Shown here piece after piece: positions 26,106-34,522 of a stretch of DNA of 64,000 nt (within the stretch, counting starts at the first letter, position 1; each line of letters opens with the position of its first letter). Source of the DNA: Mucispirillum schaedleri ASF457. GTDB taxonomy: Bacteria > Chrysiogenota > Deferribacteres > Deferribacterales > Mucispirillaceae. The notes under the pieces are model-generated. The model worked only from the letters and a program-made list of their open reading frames with translations, did no database searches and was not told where the DNA came from. The stretch covers positions 1,051,001-1,115,000 of the forward strand of contig NZ_CP097562.1 in the NCBI RefSeq assembly GCF_000487995.2. The letters are read 5' to 3'. The position numbers were made by a program, and so were the translations under genes.

Positions 26106-26187
26106 CTTTAAATGCTCTTGCTGTATTCATTTTTTTGGATAAGTTTAATAATATATTTTAGAAAATAAATTACATGAAAAATTTGAC

Positions 26188-26235
26188 AGTAGACGAAAAA
26201 GAGAATACCAAAAGACATCCTCTTTTCCATCTACT
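26188..26235. repeat. 48-base imperfect hairpin
   Basis: Nineteen-base arms (agtaga...gagaat and atcctc...tctact) pair with three mismatches around a 10-base loop. There is no adjacent gene or T-run. It could be a small mobile-element remnant or an RNA hairpin. Confidence 0.5.
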
Positions 26236-26596
26236 ATTTGTAACACTACTAAATATACTACTATTTAATACTTTCTAATCTCAATATATACTTTATATAT
26301 TTATATACTAAAGCTATACTTTATATACTAATATAAGTATTATTCTACTTATTATCTATGAGAATAATATAGATGCAATTAATTATAATGTCAATAACTT
26401 ATTTTTATCTTTTTTACAATTCTTACTTTTTTGCTTAAAATTTAAGCAATAATTTTTAAAATATTTTTATATATCAGTAATTTAAAAATATTATTTTTTA
26501 TATTATTTTTTAATAAATTGAATATATAAACTCTATTTTATTAAGTTTTATTTCGCATGTTTTCATTGTCCAAACTGATTAAAACTTTATAACTGC

Positions 26597-26637
26597 TTAA
26601 AAAAAAGGCAGATATTTAGTCTGCACCAATATCTGCC
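26597..26637 (-). terminator. Rho-independent terminator of the HIT gene
   Basis: A perfect 10-bp stem ggcagatatt/aatatctgcc with an 11-base loop, followed on the minus strand by eight T. It is 38 bases after the HIT stop codon. Confidence 0.9.
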
Positions 26638-26674
26638 ATTAACTTTGATGAGTTTTTAAGCAAAACATATAGTT

Positions 26675-27091
26675 TTATATATTTTTTTTAATACTTTCAG
26701 CATCTTTTGCGATTTCTGAAATTTCTACTTTTAATCTTGGGGGATTATGTTTACCAAAATCATCATTTTTGTATCTTGGAATAATATGAACATGAGAATG
26801 AAATACTTCCTGTCCAGAAGCAGGCTCATTTTGCTGAAACATATATATACCTTCTGCCCTAAAAGCAGCCTTTACTGATAAAGACACTTTTTTAAGCACA
26901 GGATAAAAACCTGCTCCCACATTATCAGGAGTATCAAGCAGGTTGCGGCAGTGATGTTTTGGTATAACAAGAGTATGCCCGCGAACCGCAGGATTAATAT
27001 CCATAAAAGCTAAAAAATTATCATCTTCATATACTTTACAGGACGGAATCTCTCCTGCAATAATTTTACAGAATATGCAATCATTTTCCAT
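26675..27091 (-). CDS. HIT-family nucleotide-binding hydrolase
   Basis: A 138-aa histidine-triad protein. The catalytic triad is H98-x-H100-x-H102 (HSHVHIIPRY), and DNFLAFMDINP and GHTLVIPK are the usual N-terminal motifs. N-terminal CIFCKI...Cys resembles the zinc site of many bacterial HIT (Hint) proteins. Members hydrolyse nucleoside phosphoramidates or dinucleotides; the cellular role here is unknown. It is a single-gene unit with its own terminator. Confidence 0.93.
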   Translation of the reverse strand: MENDCIFCKIIAGEIPSCKVYEDDNFLAFMDINPAVRGHTLVIPKHHCRNLLDTPDNVGAGFYPVLKKVSLSVKAAFRAEGIYMFQQNEPASGQEVFHSHVHIIPRYKNDDFGKHNPPRLKVEISEIAKDAESIKKNI

Positions 27092-27757
27092 TATACACCT
27101 CTTATACTTTAATATATATTAGTATGCGTTACATTTTTGTTTATGTAAAGTATTAAAATTTTTACAGTATTTTTCATAGATACTCTATCATTAAAACTAT
27201 TAAGTTCTATTTTCAATTTCTTCAGGATAAGAATTATTATACAAATTAACTGGAACATAAATACTATTTTTATTTTCTGTAGTTTTGTTCCAAAAAAAAT
27301 TTTATAATACTTGGAGTATTATACCCGACACCCAGCTCCAAATACATAAATTTAGAAGTTATATATTTTTCTGTAAAAGATAAAATCAGGCTCAGAATAG
27401 ACAGGTTTTGATAGGATAGATAATTAATAAATAACAACTTATGTCATACTGATCCAAAGGCGAAGTATCTAGAATATAGATAATGAATTAAATTTAAAGC
27501 AGTATTAAAATTATAAGAATAAAATAAATTCTTCGCTTTCACTCAAAATAGACAACTGTTGCAATACAATATAGATTATATTCCTAAAATGTTTGTTACT
27601 GACTAAATAAGCTCATTATACAGCTTGTCTGATATTTTTAAGTAAGTCCAATATTGTAAAATATTTTAAAAAAATGTATAGTTATTTATATATTTAGTTG
27701 ATTTTATTTTATTAATTTTATATGCTGTTTAGTAAATAAATAATATAAGGCGGTGTT
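27092..27757. other. 666-bp intergenic region with repeat copies
   Basis: Divergent space before the signalling operon. It holds repeat-family fragments at about 27375-27565 and a small hairpin around aatacttggagtatt (near 27308). The last ~90 bases before 27758 are very AT-rich and should carry the operon promoter. I see no gene. Confidence 0.6.
27375..27565. repeat. Dispersed repeat fragments
   Basis: Three related motifs: aaatcaggctcagaatagac near 27380, catactgatccaaaggcgaa gtatcta near 27445 and aaattcttcgctttcactca near 27528. They are end motifs without the hairpin body. Confidence 0.5.
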
Positions 27758-28336
27758 ATGAATTCAGATACACTTATAAATGACCTTAGTGTTGTTAGAG
27801 AATATTTTTCTCACAACCTGCGGACATCTACTGCTATGGTAGTTGCAACTGTCAGCCTTTTTAAATTTGGTCTTAGTGATGATTCTGACAGTATGGCAGA
27901 TATGATTGTGGAATCTGCATACTTCCTTGATGTTTATGACAAAGGTATGGAAATATTATTTAACTATATATTAGGCAAGCCTATCCGCAATGATAAAGAA
28001 ACTTTTGACCCTGTTAAAATAACAGGTAAAGTTATAGAAGATTTAAAAAACACAGTTAAAGAGCAGAATATCAATATTTTTTGCTGCTTTGAAAATATGA
28101 ATACATGTGAAACTAACAGCTATGTAGCAAAAGCTCTGCTGGAACTTATTTTATGTGAAGAAATTAGAAAATGTAATGCAGAAATGACTATTTCTTCAAG
28201 AGATAATGTTTTATGCATAAAAAAAACAACAGAAACTAAAAACCCTGAAATATATAAAATCTTTGCTAAATTTTTTGCTGAATTTAGCATAGAATTTACA
28301 TATACGCTTGATACTATTACACTGAGGTTTGCATAA
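27758..28336 (+). CDS. Small DHp-like signalling protein (histidine-kinase-like, no clear ATPase core)
   Basis: A 192-aa protein whose N-terminus reads REYFSHNLRTSTAMV with His19, closely resembling the H-box of histidine kinases (F-x-H-x-L-R-T). Two helices would follow, as in a dimerisation/phosphotransfer domain. The C-terminal ~100 residues lack recognisable N, G1 and G2 boxes of a HATPase. It may be a phosphotransfer protein or a kinase with an eroded ATP site. Its stop overlaps the ATG of the receiver gene by one base, so the receiver is its probable partner. Confidence 0.6.
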   Translation: MNSDTLINDLSVVREYFSHNLRTSTAMVVATVSLFKFGLSDDSDSMADMIVESAYFLDVYDKGMEILFNYILGKPIRNDKETFDPVKITGKVIEDLKNTVKEQNINIFCCFENMNTCETNSYVAKALLELILCEEIRKCNAEMTISSRDNVLCIKKTTETKNPEIYKIFAKFFAEFSIEFTYTLDTITLRFA

Positions 28337-28695
28337 TGAAAGTATTAATTGCTGATGATGAACTTAGACTGCGTAAAGTTATTGCACTTTATATGTCTAA
28401 ATGTGGTTATGAAATAATAGAGGCAGGAAATGGCGAAACAGCTATTGGACTGGCAAAAGAAAATAAACCAGACGCAATAGTGTTAGATGTTATGATGCCC
28501 GGTATGACTGGAATTGAAGCAACTAAAAAAATTAGAGAACTGCCAGAGTTTGCTGACACTCCTATTATACTTTTAACTGCTAATGCCAGTGAAGATGACA
28601 TTAAAATAGGTCTTGCTTCAGGTGCAAATAAATATATTACAAAGCCTTTTTCTCCAAAGGAACTTGTAGAATCAATTGATAGTTTAATAAAATAA
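28336..28695 (+). CDS. Single-domain response regulator (CheY-like)
   Basis: A stand-alone receiver of 119 aa with acidic pocket DD (7-8), phospho-acceptor Asp51 (VLDVMMPGMTG), Thr81 and Lys103 (TKPF). There is no output domain, so it acts through a partner, probably the HDOD or SpoIIE protein encoded downstream. It is coupled to the DHp-like gene by a one-base overlap. Confidence 0.95.
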   Translation: MKVLIADDELRLRKVIALYMSKCGYEIIEAGNGETAIGLAKENKPDAIVLDVMMPGMTGIEATKKIRELPEFADTPIILLTANASEDDIKIGLASGANKYITKPFSPKELVESIDSLIK

Positions 28696-28713
28696 TTAGT
28701 ATATGGAATACGC

Positions 28714-29805
28714 ATGAATATACGCTTTATTGGAAGTGAAAATGGATTAATCACTTTTAAAAAACTATTGAATGGTAAAGCAAATGTTTCAAACGGAGCT
28801 GATGCAAAAGATGCTTTAATATTTGAAATATCATCTTTAGAAGTGCTTTACAAAATACCAAAACGCAATTTTGGTGTGCCAGTATTTTTCTACATTACTA
28901 CTCCTAATAAAAGTGTAATATCAAATATTAAAGAATATAGGATTTCTGGAATACTTTTTCCACCATTAAATGCTGAAACAATAATGTCAAAACTTATACG
29001 CTCGCAGACTCAGGATGCAGCAGTTAATGAAAGAGACTATGAAACTCTTCGCATTAAAATTATTGCAAAAGCTGAAAATATTCCTACTCTGCCAACTATT
29101 GCTCAAGAATTAATTAAATTAACACGCAATGCTTCTCAAGCTGCGATAGGACAGGTTACTTCTAAAATTAAAATGGATCAGGGCATAACTTCTAAAGTTA
29201 TAAAACTTGTCAACTCCCCATTTTATGGTGTCCGTAAAGAGATAGCATCTATTGACAGGGCAACTATGCTTTTAGGTTTCAGCTCAGTTAAAAATATTGC
29301 TCTTGCTATATCCCTTGACCAGTATTATCAAAAACCATTTAATATGTATAAAACTACTGGACAGGCTATGTGGCAGCATGCTTATAATGTTGCATTAATT
29401 TCTTCAGAAATTGGTAAATATTTGCAGCAGGACTGCGATGCTCTTTATATGGCAGGGCTTATGCATGATATAGGCAAGGTTGTAATGGCAGATTTTCTTG
29501 TTAAAGAAGTTGAAGATGTGCAGGATGAGAGAGAGCAGTTAGGGTGCAGCCATGCAGAAATTGCAGCAGTTATTATGAACAAATGGTCTGTTGCTCCCGC
29601 AGTTGTAGATGCTGTTAAAACTCACCATGATACAAGGCCAGAGTTATATGGAAGAATTGTTGCTGCTGCAAACCATATAGACCATGATACAGATAATGCT
29701 GATGAATATATTTATCAGCTTGGCTCAGAATATCCAATACAAGATATTGATATGCTGAAAGATTCTATACAAACTATTTTAAGCGATAATACTGATGGCA
29801 GCTAA
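28714..29805 (+). CDS. HDOD-domain signalling protein with degenerate receiver-like N-terminus
   Basis: Residues ~1-100 have the alternating alpha/beta look of a receiver domain (VPVFFYITTP...GILFPPLNAETIMSKL) but lack the phospho-acceptor Asp. Residues ~110-310 form an HDOD domain (IPTLPTIAQELIKLT, VKLVNSPFYG-type motif, RATMLLGF) and keep an HD pair in GLMHDIGK. HDOD proteins act in two-component and second-messenger pathways. It overlaps the next gene by 11 bases. Confidence 0.88.
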   Translation: MNIRFIGSENGLITFKKLLNGKANVSNGADAKDALIFEISSLEVLYKIPKRNFGVPVFFYITTPNKSVISNIKEYRISGILFPPLNAETIMSKLIRSQTQDAAVNERDYETLRIKIIAKAENIPTLPTIAQELIKLTRNASQAAIGQVTSKIKMDQGITSKVIKLVNSPFYGVRKEIASIDRATMLLGFSSVKNIALAISLDQYYQKPFNMYKTTGQAMWQHAYNVALISSEIGKYLQQDCDALYMAGLMHDIGKVVMADFLVKEVEDVQDEREQLGCSHAEIAAVIMNKWSVAPAVVDAVKTHHDTRPELYGRIVAAANHIDHDTDNADEYIYQLGSEYPIQDIDMLKDSIQTILSDNTDGS

Positions 29806-31372
29806 CGATAATAATATATTAGATTTATTAAATATAGTTTCTTCTGATTCAACAGAAGATTTTATAAAGCATATTAATGAGTTTTTTATAAAACGCTCTA
29901 TAACAGACTGTCATATATGGGATGTGATAGGCAATATTTGCGAGCCATGCCAGTATATCCATCCAGATGATTATGCAACTTTTGATATTTATGAGCTTGG
30001 ATTTAAAGAAGATGAAGTGTTTTTGAAAAATATTAATCTTGATATATCTTACTTTGATTATAATTATCACATAGATTCTGCAATTTTTTTCTCATATAAT
30101 TCAAGAATTACCCATATTATTACTTTTGAAACTCCACTGCCTGAAGATTTAGAAGCAAAAATCAAGATTGCAGCACCATACTTTGGTAAACGCTCAGTAG
30201 AGCTTTTTTCAAAAGAAAGGCAGATGGACTTATATATTAATTATCAGAAAAAGGTAGATTTTGTTAAACGAGCAAGCATAATATTTATGTGTCTTGAAAT
30301 AGAGGAAACTATTTCTATGTCTCTTTCATTTTTTATGGATGTGTTTTCTGCTGATGTAGTATGTGCTGTATATAAAAATGAGTTCCATGGAATAGGTGTT
30401 AATGAAGAAGATTTAATAGAAAATATTACTATACACGATATGCCACTTAAAGATTATTTGATTAATATTAATGAAACAATATTTGTAGAAAACGAAGTTA
30501 TTTCATCAAAATTTAATATAAAAAATGCTTTCTTTATATATGATGAATCTTCTGGACTTAGGTTTGCTCTTTTTAACATAATAGTAGATATTGTTCCTGA
30601 TAAGGATTTTTGCTCCCTTGTTTCAAGCATTATATCTATTGCAGTAGAAAATGCCCTGAACCACGAAGCACTTACAAAATTTAAAATAGAAGAAACAGAA
30701 ATAGCACATACTGCAGAAATTCTTAATAAATTTGTTAAATGCAATGTTCAGCTTGAAAATAACGACAATATATATGGAATAAGCTATCCTGCTAGAAATG
30801 CAGGAGGCGATTTTGTAAACCTTATGCAGATGGGAAATGATTATATTTTCTGTGTTACTGATGTATGTGGCAAAGGATATTCTGCTGCGGTGCTTACAGT
30901 TGTGCTTAGTGTATTTATGTCCCATTTTAAATCTGCTGATGAGCTGACTGCAAAAGTAACTAATCTAAACCAGTTTTTAATTTCTAAAAACTTTGACGAC
31001 AGGTTTATTACCGCCTTTTTTGGAGTATATCACAGCAATACGAAAGAACTGGAATATATTTCATGCGGTCATGACCCTGCTGCTGTGCTTTCAAAAAATA
31101 ATAAAATAGAATATATGACTTCTGATTATATGCCTATGGGAATTATGCTGGAAGATTATAAATCAAAATCTATAAAAATAGAAGATAACAGTATAATATT
31201 CATATATACTGATGGTTTAATAGAGTATTCTTCACTTGACGACCTGCTTTGTTTAGTGAATGCTCTATCAGATAAAAAATCAAAAGATATAGCAGAATCT
31301 TTATATAAAGAGCTTGTAGCAGATACAAGCCTGCAAAAGGATGATTTTACATGTCTAATAATGAAAATATAA
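29795..31372 (+). CDS. SpoIIE/RsbU-type PP2C serine phosphatase with N-terminal sensor region
   Basis: A 525-aa protein. The C-terminal ~200 residues are a SpoIIE domain with NAGGDFVNL, DVCGKGYSAAV, the SCGHDPA motif and YTDGLIEY holding the metal-binding Asp. The N-terminal ~290 residues look like a GAF-type sensor but without a firm motif. RsbU-like phosphatases dephosphorylate anti-sigma antagonists; no such antagonist or anti-sigma gene is in the window, so the target is unknown. The operon suggests control by the receiver encoded two genes upstream. Confidence 0.88.
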   Translation: MAANDNNILDLLNIVSSDSTEDFIKHINEFFIKRSITDCHIWDVIGNICEPCQYIHPDDYATFDIYELGFKEDEVFLKNINLDISYFDYNYHIDSAIFFSYNSRITHIITFETPLPEDLEAKIKIAAPYFGKRSVELFSKERQMDLYINYQKKVDFVKRASIIFMCLEIEETISMSLSFFMDVFSADVVCAVYKNEFHGIGVNEEDLIENITIHDMPLKDYLININETIFVENEVISSKFNIKNAFFIYDESSGLRFALFNIIVDIVPDKDFCSLVSSIISIAVENALNHEALTKFKIEETEIAHTAEILNKFVKCNVQLENNDNIYGISYPARNAGGDFVNLMQMGNDYIFCVTDVCGKGYSAAVLTVVLSVFMSHFKSADELTAKVTNLNQFLISKNFDDRFITAFFGVYHSNTKELEYISCGHDPAAVLSKNNKIEYMTSDYMPMGIMLEDYKSKSIKIEDNSIIFIYTDGLIEYSSLDDLLCLVNALSDKKSKDIAESLYKELVADTSLQKDDFTCLIMKI

Positions 31373-32052
31373 CAATTGATGAAAACTCTAAAAACATACA
31401 AAATATGTTTGATAAAATTGCTGACAAATATGACTTTTTAAATGGAATACTAAGTTTTGCCATGGATGAAAAATGGCGTAAAAAAGCCATACAGTGTGCT
31501 GATATTCAGGATAATCATAAAGTGCTTGATTTAGCATGCGGCACAGGAAATATGATTATAGAAATTAAAAAACAGCACCCTTTATGCCATATATTTGGCA
31601 GTGATTTCAGTATAAATATGCTGCACCACTGCAGAGAAAAAATACCGTCCTGTCCTCTTTCTGCAGCTGATGTCCATAATCTGCCATATAAAGATAACTA
31701 TTTTGACAGATTGACTATTGCTTTTGGATTTAGAAATGTTACAGATAAACTAAAAGGACTTTCTGAATTCTTACGGGTAATTAAACCCGGTGGAAAAGTA
31801 TGTATATTAGAGCTTACAAAGCCGGAAAATGCTTTTACAGATTTTGTTTATAAGATTTATTTCATGTATATACTGCCTGTAATTGGTGGTATATTTTCAT
31901 CTAAAAAAGCATATAAATATCTGCCTGAATCAGTTTACCATTTTCCTAAGCGTAAGGAATATATGCAGTTAATAGAAGATGCAGGGTTTAAAAATGTTAC
32001 ATTTAAATCACTTGTTTTTGGAGCTGTGACTATTGCAATAATGGAAAAGTAG
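31351..32052 (+). CDS. ubiE: Demethylmenaquinone/ubiquinone C-methyltransferase
   Basis: A SAM-dependent methyltransferase of 233 aa that completes the quinone ring, here probably menaquinone since the gene set is anaerobic. It has FDKIADKYDFLNG at the start, the SAM motif VLDLACGTGN, and the UbiE signatures FGFRNVTD and LELTKPE. It starts 22 bases inside the phosphatase gene with AAAGGA upstream, so it is co-transcribed with the signalling genes, an unusual coupling. Confidence 0.94.
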   Translation: MSNNENITIDENSKNIQNMFDKIADKYDFLNGILSFAMDEKWRKKAIQCADIQDNHKVLDLACGTGNMIIEIKKQHPLCHIFGSDFSINMLHHCREKIPSCPLSAADVHNLPYKDNYFDRLTIAFGFRNVTDKLKGLSEFLRVIKPGGKVCILELTKPENAFTDFVYKIYFMYILPVIGGIFSSKKAYKYLPESVYHFPKRKEYMQLIEDAGFKNVTFKSLVFGAVTIAIMEK

Positions 32053-32055
32053 CTG

Positions 32056-32823
32056 CTACTGCTGCAAAATTAAATTTATTATACTTATGACATCATTTTT
32101 ATGGGCTTGGCTTAATAATGCAAAAATTTTAAAAGTTTGTAATACAAATTCTTTATGACTTTCATCAAGTATTAAATATGCTTTTTCTTTTTCTTTTGCA
32201 CAGCGACCAATTAACGGGTCGCTATCTGCTTGTAATTTAGTTACAGGGAAACAAACATACAACATAGGCTGCAAGCCAACTGCATATTGTTTTTCTTTAA
32301 TAATAATTTCAACTAATACATCAAAAGAAGATAATTTATAAAGCAACAGTGGATATTGAACTATACTTTTTTGAAAATTTATTCCTTCTAATTCATATTC
32401 AACTGGATGACATCTTTGAACAGATAATTCTGCATTCTGCTCAATAAGTTTACTATTATCTATTTGATTTATTTCATTTAAAAGATTTTCTATTTCATCC
32501 TTACTTATTATTTCAATATCATAAAAATAATATAAATACTCACTTAATTCATATAATGCTTTTTCTTTTCCATTTGAGCCAATAAACCTTTTATTTTGTA
32601 ATGTTGATAACTCAAGTTTTGTTTTCTCACTTGTTACTATATCATATCCTATTTGCCATTCTATATAAGAATTAAGCTCAAATTCTTTCTGCCTTGTTGC
32701 AACTGGATAACCATAACCATACCATATATCTCTACTTTTAACTCTTGTTTTACTTGTTTGCCCTGTCAATGGTATGGCAACTTTAATATTCTTATTTAAT
32801 TCATCAATCTCTTCAATTTTCAT
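32056..32823 (-). CDS. Probable type II restriction endonuclease (family not recognised)
   Basis: A 255-aa protein directly downstream of a DNA methyltransferase and overlapping it by four bases (ATGA). I see no PD-(D/E)xK motif I would defend, though a candidate lies around residues 170-185 (DVLVEIIIKEKQYAVG has the D-x(n)-E-x-K spacing pattern). It has a cytoplasmic composition and mostly CAA for Gln, as in the methyltransferase. The endonuclease role rests on context. The alternative is an accessory protein of the system. Confidence 0.6.
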   Translation of the reverse strand: MKIEEIDELNKNIKVAIPLTGQTSKTRVKSRDIWYGYGYPVATRQKEFELNSYIEWQIGYDIVTSEKTKLELSTLQNKRFIGSNGKEKALYELSEYLYYFYDIEIISKDEIENLLNEINQIDNSKLIEQNAELSVQRCHPVEYELEGINFQKSIVQYPLLLYKLSSFDVLVEIIIKEKQYAVGLQPMLYVCFPVTKLQADSDPLIGRCAKEKEKAYLILDESHKEFVLQTFKIFALLSQAHKNDVISIINLILQQ

Positions 32824-33923
32824 AATGTATATCCAAATAATTCTGAAAAATATTTATCAATTTTTTCATTCCTAATATTTTTTTCAGAAGAATCTATAAA
32901 TTCCTGCTCAATAGATTTAAAGTTATTATAATTAATAAACACATCAAAATTTCCAAAATAATATGGCAGTTTATCTATATATTTTTTAAATACATCAACA
33001 TAGCAGTATAGTGAATATTTATTTTTAGTAACATAAACAGTATTTGAGCAATCATCTTGGATAAATGTTCTTGAACGCTTTAAAGCATTAATATCACGCA
33101 TTGTATAAAATTTTGCAACAGCATTAGAAATATTAATTTTATTTTTATTCGGATATTTATCAATATACTTATTTATAAAATCATAATTATTCATAGAAAA
33201 ATTATGACTGTCATCTGTTTTAAAAACATATCTTCTAATATATTCATAATCCATTCCTTTTTCATCTTTTTTGTATAAAGCAATAATAATAGGAAAAAAA
33301 GAACATGATGCAGGACAAAATTCCTGAGAACTAATAATTATACTATCCATTAAAATATAATTATCTTTAAACTGCCCTAACCCATTAAAATTTGTTTTCT
33401 TTATTAAATAAGATAAAGGATGAAGTACACATACATAATCAGCTTTTAATTCATTATATGATAATAAAAAACTAATTCCTAAATCTCTGTGTTCAACTTT
33501 TGGATTAATTTTATATATATTATATTTTTTTAAATAACTTTGTATTATAGAAGTCCTGTCATTATATGGCGGGTTGCCTACAATAAAAAGTTTATCACTA
33601 TCCAATATATTATATTGTTTTCTATCAACATATTCCAATGAATTAAAAGTATATAAGCCAATATTTTTTTGACTAAGTCTATCTTTTGCAAACTCTATTG
33701 CTGCTGCATCAATATCTACACCTATTACTTTATTAAAACTATACATAAGTTCTAATAAATTTCCTGTGCCACAGGAATTATCAAGCAGAACATAGTCATT
33801 TAAAATATCAGTATTTATATTATTGCTTATAAGTTTATGAATATATTTTACAAGTTTATCTGGTGTATAAAAACTACCATAATTCACTATATCTTTTTTT
33901 GAAAGATGCTCTGCAGTTTTCAA
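32820..33923 (-). CDS. N6-adenine DNA methyltransferase (type II R-M)
   Basis: A class I methyltransferase of 367 aa with SAM motif I LLDNSCGTGN, acidic VDIDAAAIEFA, catalytic motif IV NPPYND, and a C-terminal ~190-residue region likely to be the target-recognition domain (gamma-type order). It protects DNA against the endonuclease encoded just downstream. I start at the TTG at 33923 with GGAG 6 bases upstream; the longer frame from a TTG at 33935 has no ribosome site. Codon use (CAA-rich) hints at acquisition. Confidence 0.9.
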   Translation of the reverse strand: MKTAEHLSKKDIVNYGSFYTPDKLVKYIHKLISNNINTDILNDYVLLDNSCGTGNLLELMYSFNKVIGVDIDAAAIEFAKDRLSQKNIGLYTFNSLEYVDRKQYNILDSDKLFIVGNPPYNDRTSIIQSYLKKYNIYKINPKVEHRDLGISFLLSYNELKADYVCVLHPLSYLIKKTNFNGLGQFKDNYILMDSIIISSQEFCPASCSFFPIIIALYKKDEKGMDYEYIRRYVFKTDDSHNFSMNNYDFINKYIDKYPNKNKINISNAVAKFYTMRDINALKRSRTFIQDDCSNTVYVTKNKYSLYCYVDVFKKYIDKLPYYFGNFDVFINYNNFKSIEQEFIDSSEKNIRNEKIDKYFSELFGYTL

Positions 33924-33956
33924 AATAATCTCCAAAAATTTTTATGCTGTATATAA

Positions 33957-34481
33957 TTACTGTTCCATTTCTACCATTTTTATATATTTACCATCATTAT
34001 ATACTTTAATATTATGTTTATCAATGTCATATACTACTTCACTGAAATTATATTTATTGTTTTTATGGTTTATAAGCATATAGTGTTCATTATAGACATA
34101 TTCTACATTTTTAAATATTACTTTTAAATTTTCTTTACAGCCATGGACAGCTTTTGCATAAACTTTATCACCATTTACAGCAAAAACAAGTTTACCATCC
34201 TGAGTTATTGCAATGCTTTCTCCCTGCATTTTAAATTTTGAATTAATGTCTTCATAAGTTAAATCTATAAAATTGTTAGCAGATTTATATCCACCTGCTT
34301 TTTCAAAGAATATTTTTAATACTCCATGTTTACCAGTAAGAACTACTTTTTTCGTATTAGCTGCTGTAAGGTTTGCAAGCATACTTTCTGCCAGTGTTAC
34401 ATCAGCTTCCGCTTTTAATGATAATGGTGATAATATGACCAGTATCATCACAATACCTGCTGTTAATCTGTTAATAAACAT
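33957..34481 (-). CDS. Secreted hypothetical protein, 174 aa
   Basis: A signal peptide (residues 1-24, LTAGIVMILVILSPLSLKAEA) and ~150 residues that look like beta-strands, with a single Cys at ~117. The overall form is somewhat like LolA-type periplasmic carriers, but I see no defining motif, so no function is proposed. The start has GGAGG 9 bases upstream. It sits between the R-M genes and the sfrAB-like pair on the same strand. Confidence 0.75.
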   Translation of the reverse strand: MFINRLTAGIVMILVILSPLSLKAEADVTLAESMLANLTAANTKKVVLTGKHGVLKIFFEKAGGYKSANNFIDLTYEDINSKFKMQGESIAITQDGKLVFAVNGDKVYAKAVHGCKENLKVIFKNVEYVYNEHYMLINHKNNKYNFSEVVYDIDKHNIKVYNDGKYIKMVEMEQ

Positions 34482-34522
34482 ACTTTTCTACCTCCTAAAA
34501 TTAATATTGTATGAATTATATA

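Larger units (their letters stand above)
25604..26674. other. 1.07-kb intergenic region
   Basis: Between the helicase and HIT genes. It contains a full copy of the dispersed repeat (25826-26105), a long imperfect hairpin (26188-26235), very AT-rich sequence to ~26580 and a terminator (26597-26637). A plus-strand frame of 109 codons crosses the repeat but is not a credible gene. Confidence 0.7.

Noticed and set aside
25813-26142. 109-codon plus-strand ORF across the repeat
   Set aside because: It covers both repeat modules, has no ribosome site or recognisable domain, and related copies at 1449 and 12348 do not keep the frame.
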